Positions 34,930 to 46,380 of a DNA stretch of 64,000 nucleotides are shown piece by piece (position 1 is the first letter of the stretch; each line of letters begins with the position of its first letter). The DNA comes from Gigaspora margarita (lineage: Eukaryota > Glomeromycota > Glomeromycetes > Diversisporales > Gigasporaceae), in the NCBI GenBank assembly GCA_009809945.1, contig WTPW01000709.1, positions 205,720-269,719 on the forward strand. Direction: 5' to 3'. A model generated the notes under the pieces. The model did no database searches. It worked only from the letters and a program-made list of their open reading frames with translations, and was not told the origin of the DNA. A program made the position numbers and the translations under genes.

Positions 34930-35320
34930 CAATTAAAAATTTTAAAAATCACTTAGTTATAAGAATTTTAAAAATTACCAAATCTAATCTTTACCAACTA
35001 TAAAAATTTTAAAATAATCTAACTGAATATAGTCAAAAAAAAATTATAAAACTTCAAAAATCATTTAATCAATATAGTCTTCTTTTAATAAAAAAAAAAA
35101 AAAACCTAACTAAATAAAGTTATTTACCTGTTATAAAAATTTTAAAACTATTTAATTAAAATATAGTATAAGGATTTTAAAAATAATCTAACAAAATATA
35201 GTATTTGCTTTGCTATAAAAATTTGAAAAACTATTACAAACCAAACAGAGTCTTTATCTACTATAAGAATTTTAAACACTACCAATTTTAAAACTATCTG
35301 ACTAAAATGTTAGTCTTATT
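34930..35320. repeat. Degenerate minisatellite, ~45-55 bp unit
   Basis: Repeated ACTATAAAAATTTTAAAA followed by TATCTAACTAAAATATAGT-like text occurs about seven times with varying spacing. Some units contain an overwritten A9 run. No coding sequence. Confidence 0.6.
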
Positions 35321-36148
35321 TAACAAAAGTAAAGATAAATCTAGTTTTACCTTTTATGAAATATAGTTCATTTGTACAAGTATATATTTTCATATATACC
35401 TGTGTGAATAAGCTTTCAAAAAACCACATGTTATTATATAAGACCATACTAATTCTCACAATAAATTAACTGTACAAGAGACTCTTCAAGACTTTGTAAC
35501 ATTCAGAAAAATAGAAAAAAAAAATGTACCAAGCATAAGCATACTCAAAAATTGGATAAATACATATTTAGCTAAAAAAAAAAAGCAAGCAATGCAAAAA
35601 AAAAAAAATAGCTACAAAAATCAATAAGAGATAAAAAAAAAAAGAAAACAATAATTATAAAATAATAAAGTTTTACTTTGACTTAAGTGATAGTAAAAAA
35701 AAAACAAAATAGCTAAAAACAAAACAAAATTTGAAAAATTTGTAAAAATTAAACAAGATTTTTTTTCTATTTAGTATTTGAAATTGTACTAAAAATTCAT
35801 AGTTATAGTACCCCAAATGAAGTTATCTATCTAAAATAAATATCAAATTGTGTTAGAGACATAACATATATTATCTAATATCCATTTACTATAAAACCAG
35901 ACCTCTACTCCCACCTAAAACCAATCAAAATGCTCAAGTTTGTTATATTTATCTCATATTTTGTTATAATTGTGGTTAAATAATTCTTGATTTTAATTGG
36001 CTAGTATTCTAGATTGGGTAATCTAAGATTTCCTCTAACTCTTCACCCTTTAAAAAAAAAAAAAATATCTGTTATTGCTCTTAGAATGAATTATTAAATT
36101 TTAAAATTAAGTAATCTTACTATTAAGCAATTGAACTATAAAAATTTT
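35321..36148. other. No gene seen
   Basis: AT-rich DNA with overwritten A9 runs at 35,515-35,523, 35,575-35,583 and similar phased positions. Some short protein-like text near 35,460-35,600 may be a relic, but no family is recognisable. Confidence 0.35.
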
Positions 36149-36161
36149 AATGTTATATATT

Positions 36162-37127
36162 TATTTTTTTTATTAAAAAAAAATAAACGTATGGACTTTT
36201 CTATGTAACTTTTTATTAACAATTTTTGTCATGATTAACACCTTTTTTAAGATCGTTTTTAAGTTACATATATAATTTGTGCTACCTATTAGTCACCCAA
36301 TTTGCCTATTACCAGCTATACTTTCTCTAATTCTTAATTAGTATTTATGTATTTCACCACAATTACTAATCTAGAGCGGCCATAGCTACCTACTAACAGA
36401 TTAATCCATGTCCCACTCATGCTTAACCTGCATGTTCAGAAATCATTCCTAAATCGTACATGCTGTGCTGCCGCCATCATGTTCGTATCTCAAGCCTTCT
36501 TTAGAAGCTGCCGTAACATAATCCGTATCTCAAGAAAAAAAAATCCTAATTAGTCATTCCTTCTTAATCCTTGCCCTTGTAGGGTTCACAACAAAAAAAA
36601 AAACCACATTCTGACTTCCATCCTTCTCTAGATTCTTTACCGGTCCCTCCCTTAAAAAAAAAAGGCAACCCAGAAGGATTTGTCTGCCCAGGCTTTAGGT
36701 GCCTTTATGGTCTCAAAAAAAAAGGTACACATTTCCAGAACGCATGTCCTTTTCCTCCGGTACGAGTAACCGGCAAAAAAAAAGGTATATCCCCCCTTCT
36801 AAGGATCTTGTCGTTCGGTTCTCTGATCTCTGATTCTAGTTCCAGATTTGGCCTTCCTGTGATACCATCATAGATCATCGCTACCTCCCAACTCGGGACT
36901 TTCCAAACAGGCTTTCAGTTTAGGAATTTGGTTTCTGGATTTATTGCGCCGAAGCTCCCATTCCTAGATGGTGTAACCAGATTACAGATTTTCTAAATCC
37001 AACCACGGATAGCTGTTAGCCATATGCAAGCCTATTTTCCAAAGTTGTTATCGGTGGGATTTGAACTCTAGACCTGCCGCTTGGGGGGGTGACAACCTAC
37101 CAATTGAGCTAGTTCGCCACACCCTGG
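36162..37127 (-). mobile_element. Long tRNA-headed retroposon (SINE-like), copy 2
   Basis: Read on the minus strand it begins GGGTGTGGCGAACTAGCTCA with a good A box (TAGCTCAATTGG) and a B box (AGTTCAAATCC). It ends in an A-rich tail (T-rich on the plus strand at 36,162-36,180). AATGTTATATATT is duplicated at 36,149-36,161 and 37,128-37,140, a perfect 13-bp target duplication. It is 966 bp, nearly the same as copy 1 at 11,037-12,015, and shares its first several hundred bases at moderate identity. The distal parts differ. Confidence 0.82.
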
Positions 37128-37230
37128 AATGTTATATATTAGAGCATGCCATTTATTCTATGATTTTACTATAGATACATGGTTAGAGTTGGTAATTATT
37201 TCTATATATAATATATAATATATAATATAG

Positions 37231-37875
37231 AATATAAATTTGTCACACCTGTGAAAAAAAAAACCCATGATTCTGACCAATCAAATCACTCAATTTTGAA
37301 AAAAATTAAAAATTAAAAAAAAAAAAATATAAAAATAAATAAGTAATAACAAACTATATAACATAAAATTTTATAAAAAAAAACTTTTTTAAGTAATAAC
37401 AAACTATATAACATAAAATTTTATTTTGAACAACAAAAAAAAAATATAAAGATAGATTGTTTTAGTAAAAAAATGTTTATAAAAAAAAACAAAAAAAAAA
37501 AAAATTAGCACATATAAAACTTTTTTTTACTAAAACAATTTATCTTTATATTTTAGAAAAATTTGTTTAATTTATAACTTTACATATAGACTTAAAAAAT
37601 AAATATATATTAAATTAGTAAAAAAAAGTTTTATATTTGCTAATATTGGAAATTTTGTTTTTTCTTATTAACATTTTTTTAACTAAGACAATCTATCTTT
37701 ATAACTTAAAAAAGTTGTTCAGAATAAAATTTTACATTATATTGTATAATGTACTATGTTATATATATTTTATACTTTATTAAGTAAAATTTTTAATTTT
37801 TAAAAAATAAAATTTTTTGTCTACAAAATCATGCAATTTGATTGGTCAGAATCACAAGTGCGACAAATTTATATT
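37231..37875. mobile_element. Foldback with AATATAAATTTGTCACACCTGTGA ends
   Basis: AATATAAATTTGTCACACCT pairs with CACAAGTGCGACAAATTTAT then ATT. Inner arms carry TTCTGACCAATCAAAT against ATTTGATTGGTCAGAA. The interior is A/T runs. The element at 42,883-44,938 has very similar ends. Confidence 0.7.
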
Positions 37876-37885
37876 CCTATATAAT

Positions 37886-38375
37886 TAGATGGTTGGTGCA
37901 AATATTTTTTAATGCCATGCCAATGGCATGCCATTAATGCTTTTTGGTGCATAGCATGCCATATAATGCACCATTCATATAATATCCTAATTCAAACTTG
38001 AGTAAAATATTACTTGAGTAATTTCAAACTAAAAAACAAATTCTAAAATTTTTTAGTAACATTGCTTATATTTTATGTTTACTAACTGTCTATCATGTCT
38101 GAAATTTTCAAATAGTAGATATATATATGTTTACAGATAATCCAATTGGAGCTAGAGGTACAGATAAATCAATCTAATAATTGCTATAACTAGTTACAAT
38201 ATAAGAATTAATTAGTTATAGCTTAAGTTATAACATCATTGTGATGATTTATCTGCATTTCTAGTTAGAACTTCATTTGCTATTCTATAATAGAAATCTT
38301 AAAATCTAAGTTTTATTGTGATTGGCTTGCCACTTTGTGCCATGGTGCACCATCTATCTTGTACCAACCACCCTA
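37886..38375. mobile_element. hAT-like MITE, perfect 8-bp TSD TATATAAT
   Basis: Ends TAGATGGTTGGTGC...GTACCAACCACCCTA are flanked by TATATAAT at 37,878-37,885 and 38,376-38,383. It contains GGCATGCCA-type words, as does the MITE at 3,378, whose end TAGGGTG is close to this element's right end. It is non-coding. Confidence 0.88.
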
Positions 38376-38911
38376 TATATAATGTATATTAAAAATTATA
38401 GGGTTATGTAATTTAGTGCATATGTGTTATAATGCACCTATATGATCAACCAATTAGATTGTAAAATCAGATGTAATATGAAATCAAAAAAAATAGCGAT
38501 GTTTCTAAAATTGCATGTAGCTCAAAATTTTGTTTATAAAACAATCTTTCTTATTCTAACAAAAAAAATTCCTTACAAAATTTGGATTAAAATATTTTGC
38601 TAAAACACTTTACTCTAATTTTAATCTAACCTTAATCTAATTCTTACCCTAATCCTAAACTAACAAATTAATTATTGTTTTGATCTCATATTACACCAGA
38701 ACTTATAAAGTGCATTACAATGCATAGTGCCAAAATATAAAATTTAAAATCATATATAATTTATATAATTTATTTAATATTTAATATTAAGTAATTTTTG
38801 ATCTATTGGTCTGTTTTGGATCATTTTTCTACCAAAATGTTTATCTTAATAAAATGATTCTAACAAGTTCAAAACTATCACAGGGTCACAAGATTGTTAA
38901 GGGTTTATATT

Positions 38912-39427
38912 TTTTTTTTTTTACTTTACAACCTAAAAAAAAATTTATTAGATATTAAAGTACACAAGTTACAGTAATAATATTCTAATTCTATAGGTAT
39001 GCTGCTACCTGGCAACTTCTTTAGTGCCCAGATGAGGTTGTTGCACTAAGCTTTATTCCTCCCAGCAAGCTCTCTGACTCAACCAGATAAACACCTATTG
39101 GTACAGATCATAGTCCAAACACGGCATCATGAGTTCTTGAAGTATTCTTTCAGACTTCAACCTTTTAATATGTCTTGTGACTTTAGTTATTCAAATTATG
39201 GTTCTGACTCAAGGATGATCCAGGGGTTTGATCCCAACTACTTGTAGCATTACTTCATAAAGGTCCATTAATTGATATCCTGGGTCCCTGTTTTCTGCGA
39301 TAATTCACTTTCCTATATAGTAGACCTGCAATATAGAATTACATTTTTGCTGCTACTAAAAATCAAACTGGCAACCTTCCGATTTGCATTCTTGGAGTAT
39401 AACTGCTATGCTATCAATCTAGAGAAC
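38912..39427 (-). mobile_element. tRNA-derived SINE, 17-bp target duplication
   Basis: TGTTAAGGGTTTATATT is perfectly duplicated at 38,895-38,911 and 39,428-39,444. Read on the minus strand, the head at 39,427 has an A-box-like TAGCATAGCAGTTA and a GGTTGCCAGTTTGAT B-box relic. The 3' end is a poly-T run on the plus strand (38,912-38,923). It is 516 bp. The other arm of the large palindrome (42,370-42,400) lacks it and shows the empty site. Confidence 0.88.
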
Positions 39428-40080
39428 TGTTAAGGGTTTATATTATTATATATAAATATTAATATATATGGGGGCTCGTCAGTAGAAAAGGAGTAATAAG
39501 TTTTTACCACTTTTTTTACAATTTTTAAATTAGAATAGCTCAATAACTACTAAATCAAATTAAATAAAAATGTTTTTATTTAATTTTATAACTATATATA
39601 CCAAATCGCCGAAAATAAGCACCTCTTATAATAATTGTTAATCTCTGAAAATAAGCACTCTCTAACCGAAATTAGCCGTAATCTATATAATTTAATATTA
39701 TAAATCAAACCTTAAAATTTTCATGCAATCTACTTGAACTAATATTTGAAATAGTTCGATTATATTCGAAATTAATTTACAAGCTCTGTATTACAAGATC
39801 AGATTAGATCTTTTGTTTATAAAGGACCCTGGACAAAAAAAAAATAGGTCATAACTGATCTGTACAAATTTTAAGGTTTTTGCTACCTCTAAAAAAAAAA
39901 AAATTTGCTAAAATTCAATTATTACATTAAGTTTTTATAGTAATTTGCTAAAAAAAAAAAAAATACATTTAGATTGTGCTCTTAGGTTCAAATGTTTTAA
40001 AAAAAATTGTTCAGAAAAAAAAAATAGGGAATTGCTATTCGCACCATGGATTTTTGCTATTCATGCCATAGTGCAAAAAA

Positions 40081-40260
40081 AAATTAACTTTTGAAAACTT
40101 TTATTAATATTATTTCTATGAGTTCTTGATCAAAAAAAAAAAAAATTTTTTATTTGAATTCTATGGATTCGTAGAATTAAAATAAAAAAATTTTAAAAAA
40201 AAATGGTCAAGAACTCGTGGAGATATCTTTGATGAAAGTTCCTGTAAACAAGTTAAAAAA
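40081..40260. repeat. Small palindrome around GAATTCTATGGATTCGTAGAATT
   Basis: ATGAGTTCTTGATC on the left faces GGTCAAGAACTCGT on the right around a GAATTCTATGGATTC centre. Related to the centre of the 40,280-41,670 palindrome. Two A9 runs overwrite parts of the arms. Confidence 0.6.
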
Positions 40261-40279
40261 AAATTTTTTGTAACGTTTT

Positions 40280-41670
40280 TTTTGTTTTTTTTTCAAAATA
40301 ATCTACTATTCAGCAAAAAAAAACATGAAATTTTACTATGCTAACTAAAAAAAAATTATAAAAAGACTTGTAGCAAAAAAAAAAGACTAATAGAATCTCA
40401 AATTTTATAAAAAAGTATTNAAAACTNGTGAAGAAAAAAAAAATTTTGTAAATTCGGATGCATACNTTTTCGCAAGTTTTCGCCTAAACTTCAAAAAAAA
40501 AAAGAAGCACTTTCTCAAAATGAAACCTCCAAAACGTGACTAAGTAAGTTAATAAAAAAAAAATTTGAAAGTCTTCAGTTAAACTTTCATCAAAAACAGA
40601 TTAATATTGACGAAAAAAAAAAAATTTTTCAATTTGCTTCCAGATTCAGAATTTTTTAAAATTTATAATTTTGAAAAAAAAAAAAAAATTCCATCACAGG
40701 CTAGATTTCCACAAGTTCAAATGAAACAAGTTACAAAAAAAAAAGTAAACTTTTAGAGCATATTATTGACTAATAGAATCTTAAATTTTATAAAAAAAAA
40801 AAAAAAACTCGTGAAGATATTAACATTTTTGTAAATTTGGACGTATACGTTTTTAAAAAAAAATTTTGGCACATGATATACGTTTTTGGAAATAGAATAA
40901 ATCTTTCATCAAAGAAAAAAAAACGAGTTCTTAACCAAATTCGATGAAAATTTTTTTATTTTAATTCTACAAATAAAAAAAAATCAAATAAAAATTTTTT
41001 TATCGAATTTGGACAAGAACTCGTAGAGAAATCTAAAAAAAAATATTTTTTCTATTTCCAAAAACGTATATCACGTGCCAAAATTGTTTGCAAAAAAAAA
41101 AAACGTCTGAATTTACAAAAACGTTAATATCTTCACGAGTTTTCAACATTTTTTAAAAAAAAATGAGATTCTATTAGTCAATAATATGCTCTAAATGTTT
41201 ACTTAGTGCGCAGTAAAAAAAAACATTTGAACTTGTGGAAATCTAGCCTGTGATGGAATTTTTCTGTTTTCATCAAAAAAAAAAATTTTAGAAAATTCCG
41301 AATCTGGAAGCAAATTGAAAAATCATCATAAGTTAAAAAAAAATAATCTGTTTTTGAAGAAATTTTAACTAAAGACTTTCAAATACCTATTCTAAAAAAA
41401 AAATTAGTCACATTTTGGTGGTTTCATTTTGAGAAAGTGCTTCCAGATGCATTTAAAAAAAAAGCGAAAACTTGCGAAAACGTATGCATCCAAATTTACA
41501 AAAGTTAATATCTTAAAAAAAAATCAATACCTTTTTATAAAATTTGAGATTCTATTAGTCCATAATATGCGCTACAAGCCTTGTTATAAAATTTTTTTTA
41601 GTTAGCATAGTAAAATTTCATGTAAATCATCGCCGAATAGTAGGTTATTTTAAAAAGACAAAAATTATTA
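40280..41670. mobile_element. Foldback of ~1.4 kb centred near 40,979
   Basis: ATGAAATTTTACTATGCTAAC at 40,325 pairs with GTTAGCATAGTAAAATTTCA at 41,605. Arms of nearly 700 bp can be followed to the centre, for example TATACGTTTTTGGAAATAG against CTATTTCCAAAAACGTATA. Because the arms are near-identical, bases lost to A9 overwriting on one arm are often visible on the other. Confidence 0.8.
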
Positions 41671-41678
41671 TATAAATT

Positions 41679-41924
41679 AGGCCAGACCAATTTAATTCGG
41701 TGGTTTACATTACCCCCCCTCCCTCATAGTAAAAAAAAATTTTGACAGATATACATAGTACTATGGAATATTTCAGAAAATTTTAATATAGTCCTGGAAC
41801 AAATCGGAAAAAAAATTTTTTTTTTTGGAAAAACAATTTTTTAAAATTTTACTATATAAACTCCCTCCCCCCTCAAAAAAAAACAGGATTAATGTAAACC
41901 ACCAAATTAAATTGGTCTGGCCTT
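41679..41924. mobile_element. MITE with GGCCAGACCAATTTAAT ends
   Basis: AGGCCAGACCAATTTAATTC then GGTGGTTTACATTA is matched by inverted TAATGTAAACCACC and AAATTAAATTGGTCTGGCCT. C-rich runs (ACCCCCCCTCCCTC) lie inside both repeats. It is inserted close to the right end of the 1.4-kb foldback. Confidence 0.75.
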
Positions 41925-42512
41925 ACTAACTAATAAAAAAAAAGATAATTATTTGTTTATTAATATACAATCATGATCAATGATCGTAATACATAAAAAA
42001 AAAAAGTACCATTGCTATTGACACTAAAGCCCAATTATGCTACAACTACTTTTCAAAAAAAAATAATTATCACTTTGCTCCGTATAGCCATTAATAACTT
42101 GTTATATCCAGATTGATTATAATCAAAATGTGGTATATGTGATCAGAAATTTTCGGTGAAGATCATTCAAAATGTTTATTTAAAAATAAGCACACCTACA
42201 TATTGGGAGGGGGTGCTTATTTTCATGATTTACGGTAATTAAAATATAAAAAAATATTAAATTTAGTTTGGTGGTTATTGGAATATTTTAATCCAAAGTT
42301 TAAAAAACTTTTACTTAGAAACTTTTTATTCTTTTCTACTGACGAGCTCCATATATATTAATACAAAACTTTAGCAATCTTGTGATCCTGTAATTGGGAT
42401 TTTAATAGTTTTGGGCTTGTTAGAATTGTCTCATTAAGATAAACATTATGGCAGTAAAATTATTTAAAATGGACCAGTAGATCAAAAGTTATTTAATATT
42501 AGGGTTTTAATT

Positions 42513-42836
42513 TATAGTACTATAGTACTGTAGTACTAGAGCATTTTAACCAATTAAAATTTAAGATTATGTGTAATATGTAGATCAGGTTTGTGTAACA
42601 AAAATAAAGAATTATTTAAAAAATTAATTATATCCTTAAATTTTGTCTAAAAAACTATCTTTTGGATTCTAATAAAAAACTCCTTGTTAAATTTTACTAT
42701 AAAACTATCTAACTCTAATCTATTATCTTTACCTTTACTTTAATATTAAAGAAATTTTATTTTGTTTTGTTAAAGATTGTTTGATTTACTTGTTACACCA
42801 ATTTTGTACATATAGGGTAGCACTATAGTACTATAG
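42513..42836. mobile_element. MITE with ATAGTACTATAGTACT ends
   Basis: TATAGTACTATAGTACTGTAG at the left is matched by AGCACTATAGTACTATAGTG at the right. Both are self-complementary around GTAC. The interior is AT-rich. The target duplication is not resolved. Confidence 0.6.
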
Positions 42837-42882
42837 TGATATAATAATATTCTTTTAATATATTTATATAATATATTATAAA

Positions 42883-44745
42883 GAGAATATAAATTTGTTA
42901 TACCTGCGACATGTTGCACCCTTTTTTAATTGGTTAAAATTTTTGTATAACTGCAAAAAAAAACTTTGCACATTGGATCAGGTCAGCTTTTTTTTAATTA
43001 AAAAAATATTTTTAAAAAAAAAATTAAGTTTTTAATTAAAAATATAATTATTTTATTATTTAAAAAAAAAACAAAAAAAAAAAAAAAAAAACTTCATGTA
43101 ACAAAAAAAAGTAAAAAAAAACTTTATGAAACAAAAAAATTTTTTACAAAATTATTGCATAACCAAATCTATCTATTTTTTATTATTTAAAAAAAAAAAA
43201 AAAAACTTCACATAACAAAAAAGAATAAAAAAAACTTTGCAAAACAAAAAAATTAAAAAAAAAGTTGTATAACCAAATCTACATATTTTTTATTATTTAA
43301 AAAATGAAAAAAACAAAAAAAAACAAAAAAAAGTAAAAAAACTTTACGAAACAAAAAAATTTACAAAATTATTGAAAAAAAAAATCTATATATTTTTTAT
43401 TATATAAAAAAATTCATGAAATAATAATAAAAAATACCTTCGCAAATAGAAAAAATTTTTGCAAATAAAAAAACTTTGAATAAAAATACTACTAAAAAAT
43501 AACAAAGAATCTTTAGAAAAACTACTAAAAACAATGAAAAATTCTTGGAAGAACCACTGAAAACTGATAATGAATCTTTGAAAAACTACTAAAATATTAT
43601 AAAAAATCCTTGAAAGAATCACCAAAAAGCCACAAAGAAACCTTTAGAAAAACTACCAAAAAATGATTAAGAATCCTTAAAAAAACTACTAAAAAACAAT
43701 AAATTTTCTTGTAAAACCTACTGAAAAATAGCAAAAAAAAAAAAAAAAAAACATTTAAAAACTATAGAGAAACCTTGGAAGAACTACTAAAAAAAAAAAA
43801 AAAAATCTTGGAGAAACCACCAAAAAACCATGAAGAATCCATAGAAAAACTACTAAAAAAAAATAAAGAATCTGTAAAAGAACACTAAAAAACTATAAAG
43901 AATCAGTAGAAGAAAAAAAAAAAATCTACAAAGAATTCTTGGAAAAACTACCAAAAATAATGAATTTACCAAAAAAAAAAAAAAAAAAATACAAAGAACC
44001 TACTAGATGAACTCACTAAAAAACAATAACTTTACTGAAAAAACTTGTTAAAAGCATATTATAAAATTTAACAATAATAACAAAGAACTTACCTAAAAAA
44101 CAATGAAACAATGCCAAAACTGCTAAACTTATTGAAAGAACCCACTGAAAATCGATGAATTTACTGAAATAACCTAAAAAAAATAATGAAGAATATACAG
44201 AAAAATTTAACAAAAAGCTTATAGTACAGCAAACTTGCTAAAACCCACTGAAAAACAATAAATTTACTAAAAAATGATAAAAAATCTACAAATTTATTGG
44301 AAATATTCAACAAAAACTCATGTAAAATTTACAAAAAAAAAAATAAAAAATTACTAACTGAGAATGATAAACTTACTGAAAGAACCCACTAAAAAAAAAA
44401 AAAATACCTACTAAAAAATAACAAATTTACTGAAAAACCCACTAAAAAATAATAAAAAAAAAACTGTAAGGATCCACTGAAAACCAACAAAAAACCTATA
44501 AAGAACCTACAGAAAAAAAAAAAAGAACTTGGCAAAAAAAATAAAAACTACCAAATTACCAAAATAACAAGAAAAAAAAAAAATTAAGCATGACTTATGA
44601 GACCCCAACTACTGCTTCAACAATAGCACCAACAAAAAAAAAAGAAAGCTTTAGTAATAGCTCCAATGACACTCCAGTGATGACTCTAACGAAGAAAAAA
44701 AAAAACAACTAAAAATATATAATATTAAAAAAAGGAAAAAAAAAC

Positions 44746-44778
<33 letters not shown>

Positions 44779-44938
44779 TCTAGATAAAAGGATGCGTCAT
44801 GTCACAGGTACAAAATTTAGATCTATTTCAGATTAGATCAGTAATTGATTACTACTGGCAACAAAATTTAATACTATAAAATTTTAACCAATAAAAAAAG
44901 AGTGCGATATGTCACAAGTACGACAATATTATATTCTC
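42883..44938. mobile_element. Foldback with GAGAATATAAATTTG ends and an A-rich satellite interior
   Basis: GAGAATATAAATTTGTTATACC...GCACCC at the left is matched by GAGTGCGATATGTCACAAGTACG...ATTATATTCTC at the right. The middle is the minisatellite at 43,400-44,560. End sequence relates it to the element at 37,231. Confidence 0.65.
43400..44560. repeat. A-rich degenerate minisatellite
   Basis: Units of about 40-50 bp such as AAGAATCCTTGGAAAAACTA followed by CTAAAAAACAATAA occur more than twenty times with strong plus-strand A bias. Part of the apparent A content is overwritten A9 runs (43,735, 43,795, 43,915, 43,975 and other 60-base steps). Minus-strand ORFs here are repeat translations. 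Confidence 0.75.
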
Positions 44939-44943
44939 TATTA

Positions 44944-45127
44944 CAGTCTACTCCCGCAATAGTCACACCCGAAATAGTCACATTTTCTTGAGACTATATA
45001 CCAATTATTTGCAGTAATATAAAATTAACTCTCGTTATAATCACATAATGTGACTATTATTATGTTTCTCTCACTATAGTCATATCAGGTTTCTGCCAGA
45101 CAATGTGACTATAGTGAGCATAGACTG
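44944..45127. mobile_element. Tc1/mariner-like MITE (184 bp), TA duplication
   Basis: CAGTCTACTCCCGCAATAGT then CACA is matched by TGTGACTATAGTGAGCATAGACTG. TA is duplicated at 44,942-44,943 and 45,128-45,129. ATAGTCACA words recur inside. It lies just outside the foldback ending at 44,938. Confidence 0.85.
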
Positions 45128-45129
45128 TA

Positions 45130-45990
45130 TAAATATTAGTCATTATATTAACCAATCTGAATTGAGATAGGGTAATCACATCATACATGGATAGAGTAGC
45201 TACTAAGTAAAATATTATGTGATAAATAACACACTCCTTATGTTATACAATTTTTATTTAAAGTGAAAATTGCCTATTATAATAATTTTCTGTTATACTT
45301 AATTAGTATAGCTACTATCAATTTACAGCAGATTATCAATTAAAAATATAAAAATTTTATTTTATATTAATCTTTGTCTGTAATTTTCTTTATAATTATT
45401 AATTCAAATGAGTTAAAAATTATTTTAAAGATATATATAAGATTTGGCTACAATATATTAAGATTTCAGCCAATTTAGATTAGTACATCTTGAAAAATTG
45501 CTTAACCAAATATAAGGTTTGGTTCAATACTGGCACAGACCTCTTTTGTTAATACTATTAAAGATATATGCAAAAGTAAACATGATTATATTTAAAAACA
45601 ATCACATTTTTATATATTAAATAATAAAAATAAATTAAAAATAAGTTTGCAAATTTATTTAGAAACTGGTTAAAAATTATATGCACAAATGAAAAAAGAT
45701 ATAAAGATCAAAAAATTGAAAAGCAAATATATCATTAAATTCATAGTAAAATTTTGATATGGTTAAAAGCCTTGAAAAAAAAGACAAAAAAAATGAACAC
45801 TACACAAGTAATAAATTATTATAAAATGTTTCATCATATATATAGATTATATTTGTTAGACAAACCCTTCTTTGCATAATGATAAAAGACAAACTCTAAA
45901 TGCTTTTAATAAAAACATAATCTAAGATTGAAAAGATAAAACTCTAGTAAATATTCTGCCAAAAAAAGGGGAATCTATATAACTAGGCAA
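45130..45990. other. No gene seen
   Basis: AT-rich non-coding DNA without convincing frames, terminal repeats or A9 artefacts. Confidence 0.4.
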
Positions 45991-45994
45991 AAGT

Positions 45995-46300
45995 TATAAA
46001 CAAATATAAACAAAGCCAAACTATAGTATCAGTCAAATGATATGTCATATAAAAATTTTTATATATAAAATTATAATAAAAAACATATAAAATTACTATA
46101 AGCTTTGAATCATTGGTGTTTCTTCCTTTACATATTAACTTAAAATTAAAATTTTTAGAAATATAGAACAAAAGAAAAAGAAAAAAATTGAGCTTAAAAA
46201 TCAAATTAAAATTTTGTTGATTTTGCACAAAACAAAAATGTAACTTTGCCAAAAACAAACATTTTCTGATTTTAAGATGAGAAGCAACTTTACTTAGGAG
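45995..46300 (-). repeat. Dispersed repeat with AACTTTACTTAGGAGGT end, copy 1
   Basis: Text such as AACTTTGCCAAAAACAAA, AATTGAGCTTAAAAATC and CAACTTTACTTAGGAGGT recurs in inverted orientation at 49,690-49,985. The shared length is about 290 bp at high similarity. The class is unknown. Confidence 0.65.
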
Positions 46301-46380
46301 GTATAAGTAGGTTAGGAAGTAACAAAAATTAGATAATTTTTTAGAAGGGGAGAGGGAATAAAAAATATTGAAATTATATA

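Larger units (their letters stand above)
38790..42500. repeat. Large palindromic region (~3.7 kb) with several insertions
   Basis: 38,790-38,895 and 39,460-39,500 are matched in inverted order by 42,330-42,500: TTTTTGATCTATTGGTC against GACCAGTAGATCAAAAG; TTTATCTTAATAAAATG against CTCATTAAGATAAAC; GGCTCGTCAGTAGAAAAG against CTTTTCTACTGACGAGC. The left arm is split by the SINE at 38,912. Between the arms lie an AATAAGCACC/GGTGCTTATTTT pair (39,612 and 42,210), a second palindrome (40,280-41,670) and a MITE (41,679). Confidence 0.75.

Noticed and set aside
43386-43625. Minus-strand hydrophobic ORF that could be a membrane protein
   Set aside because: Phe/Leu-rich translation of an A-rich minisatellite.
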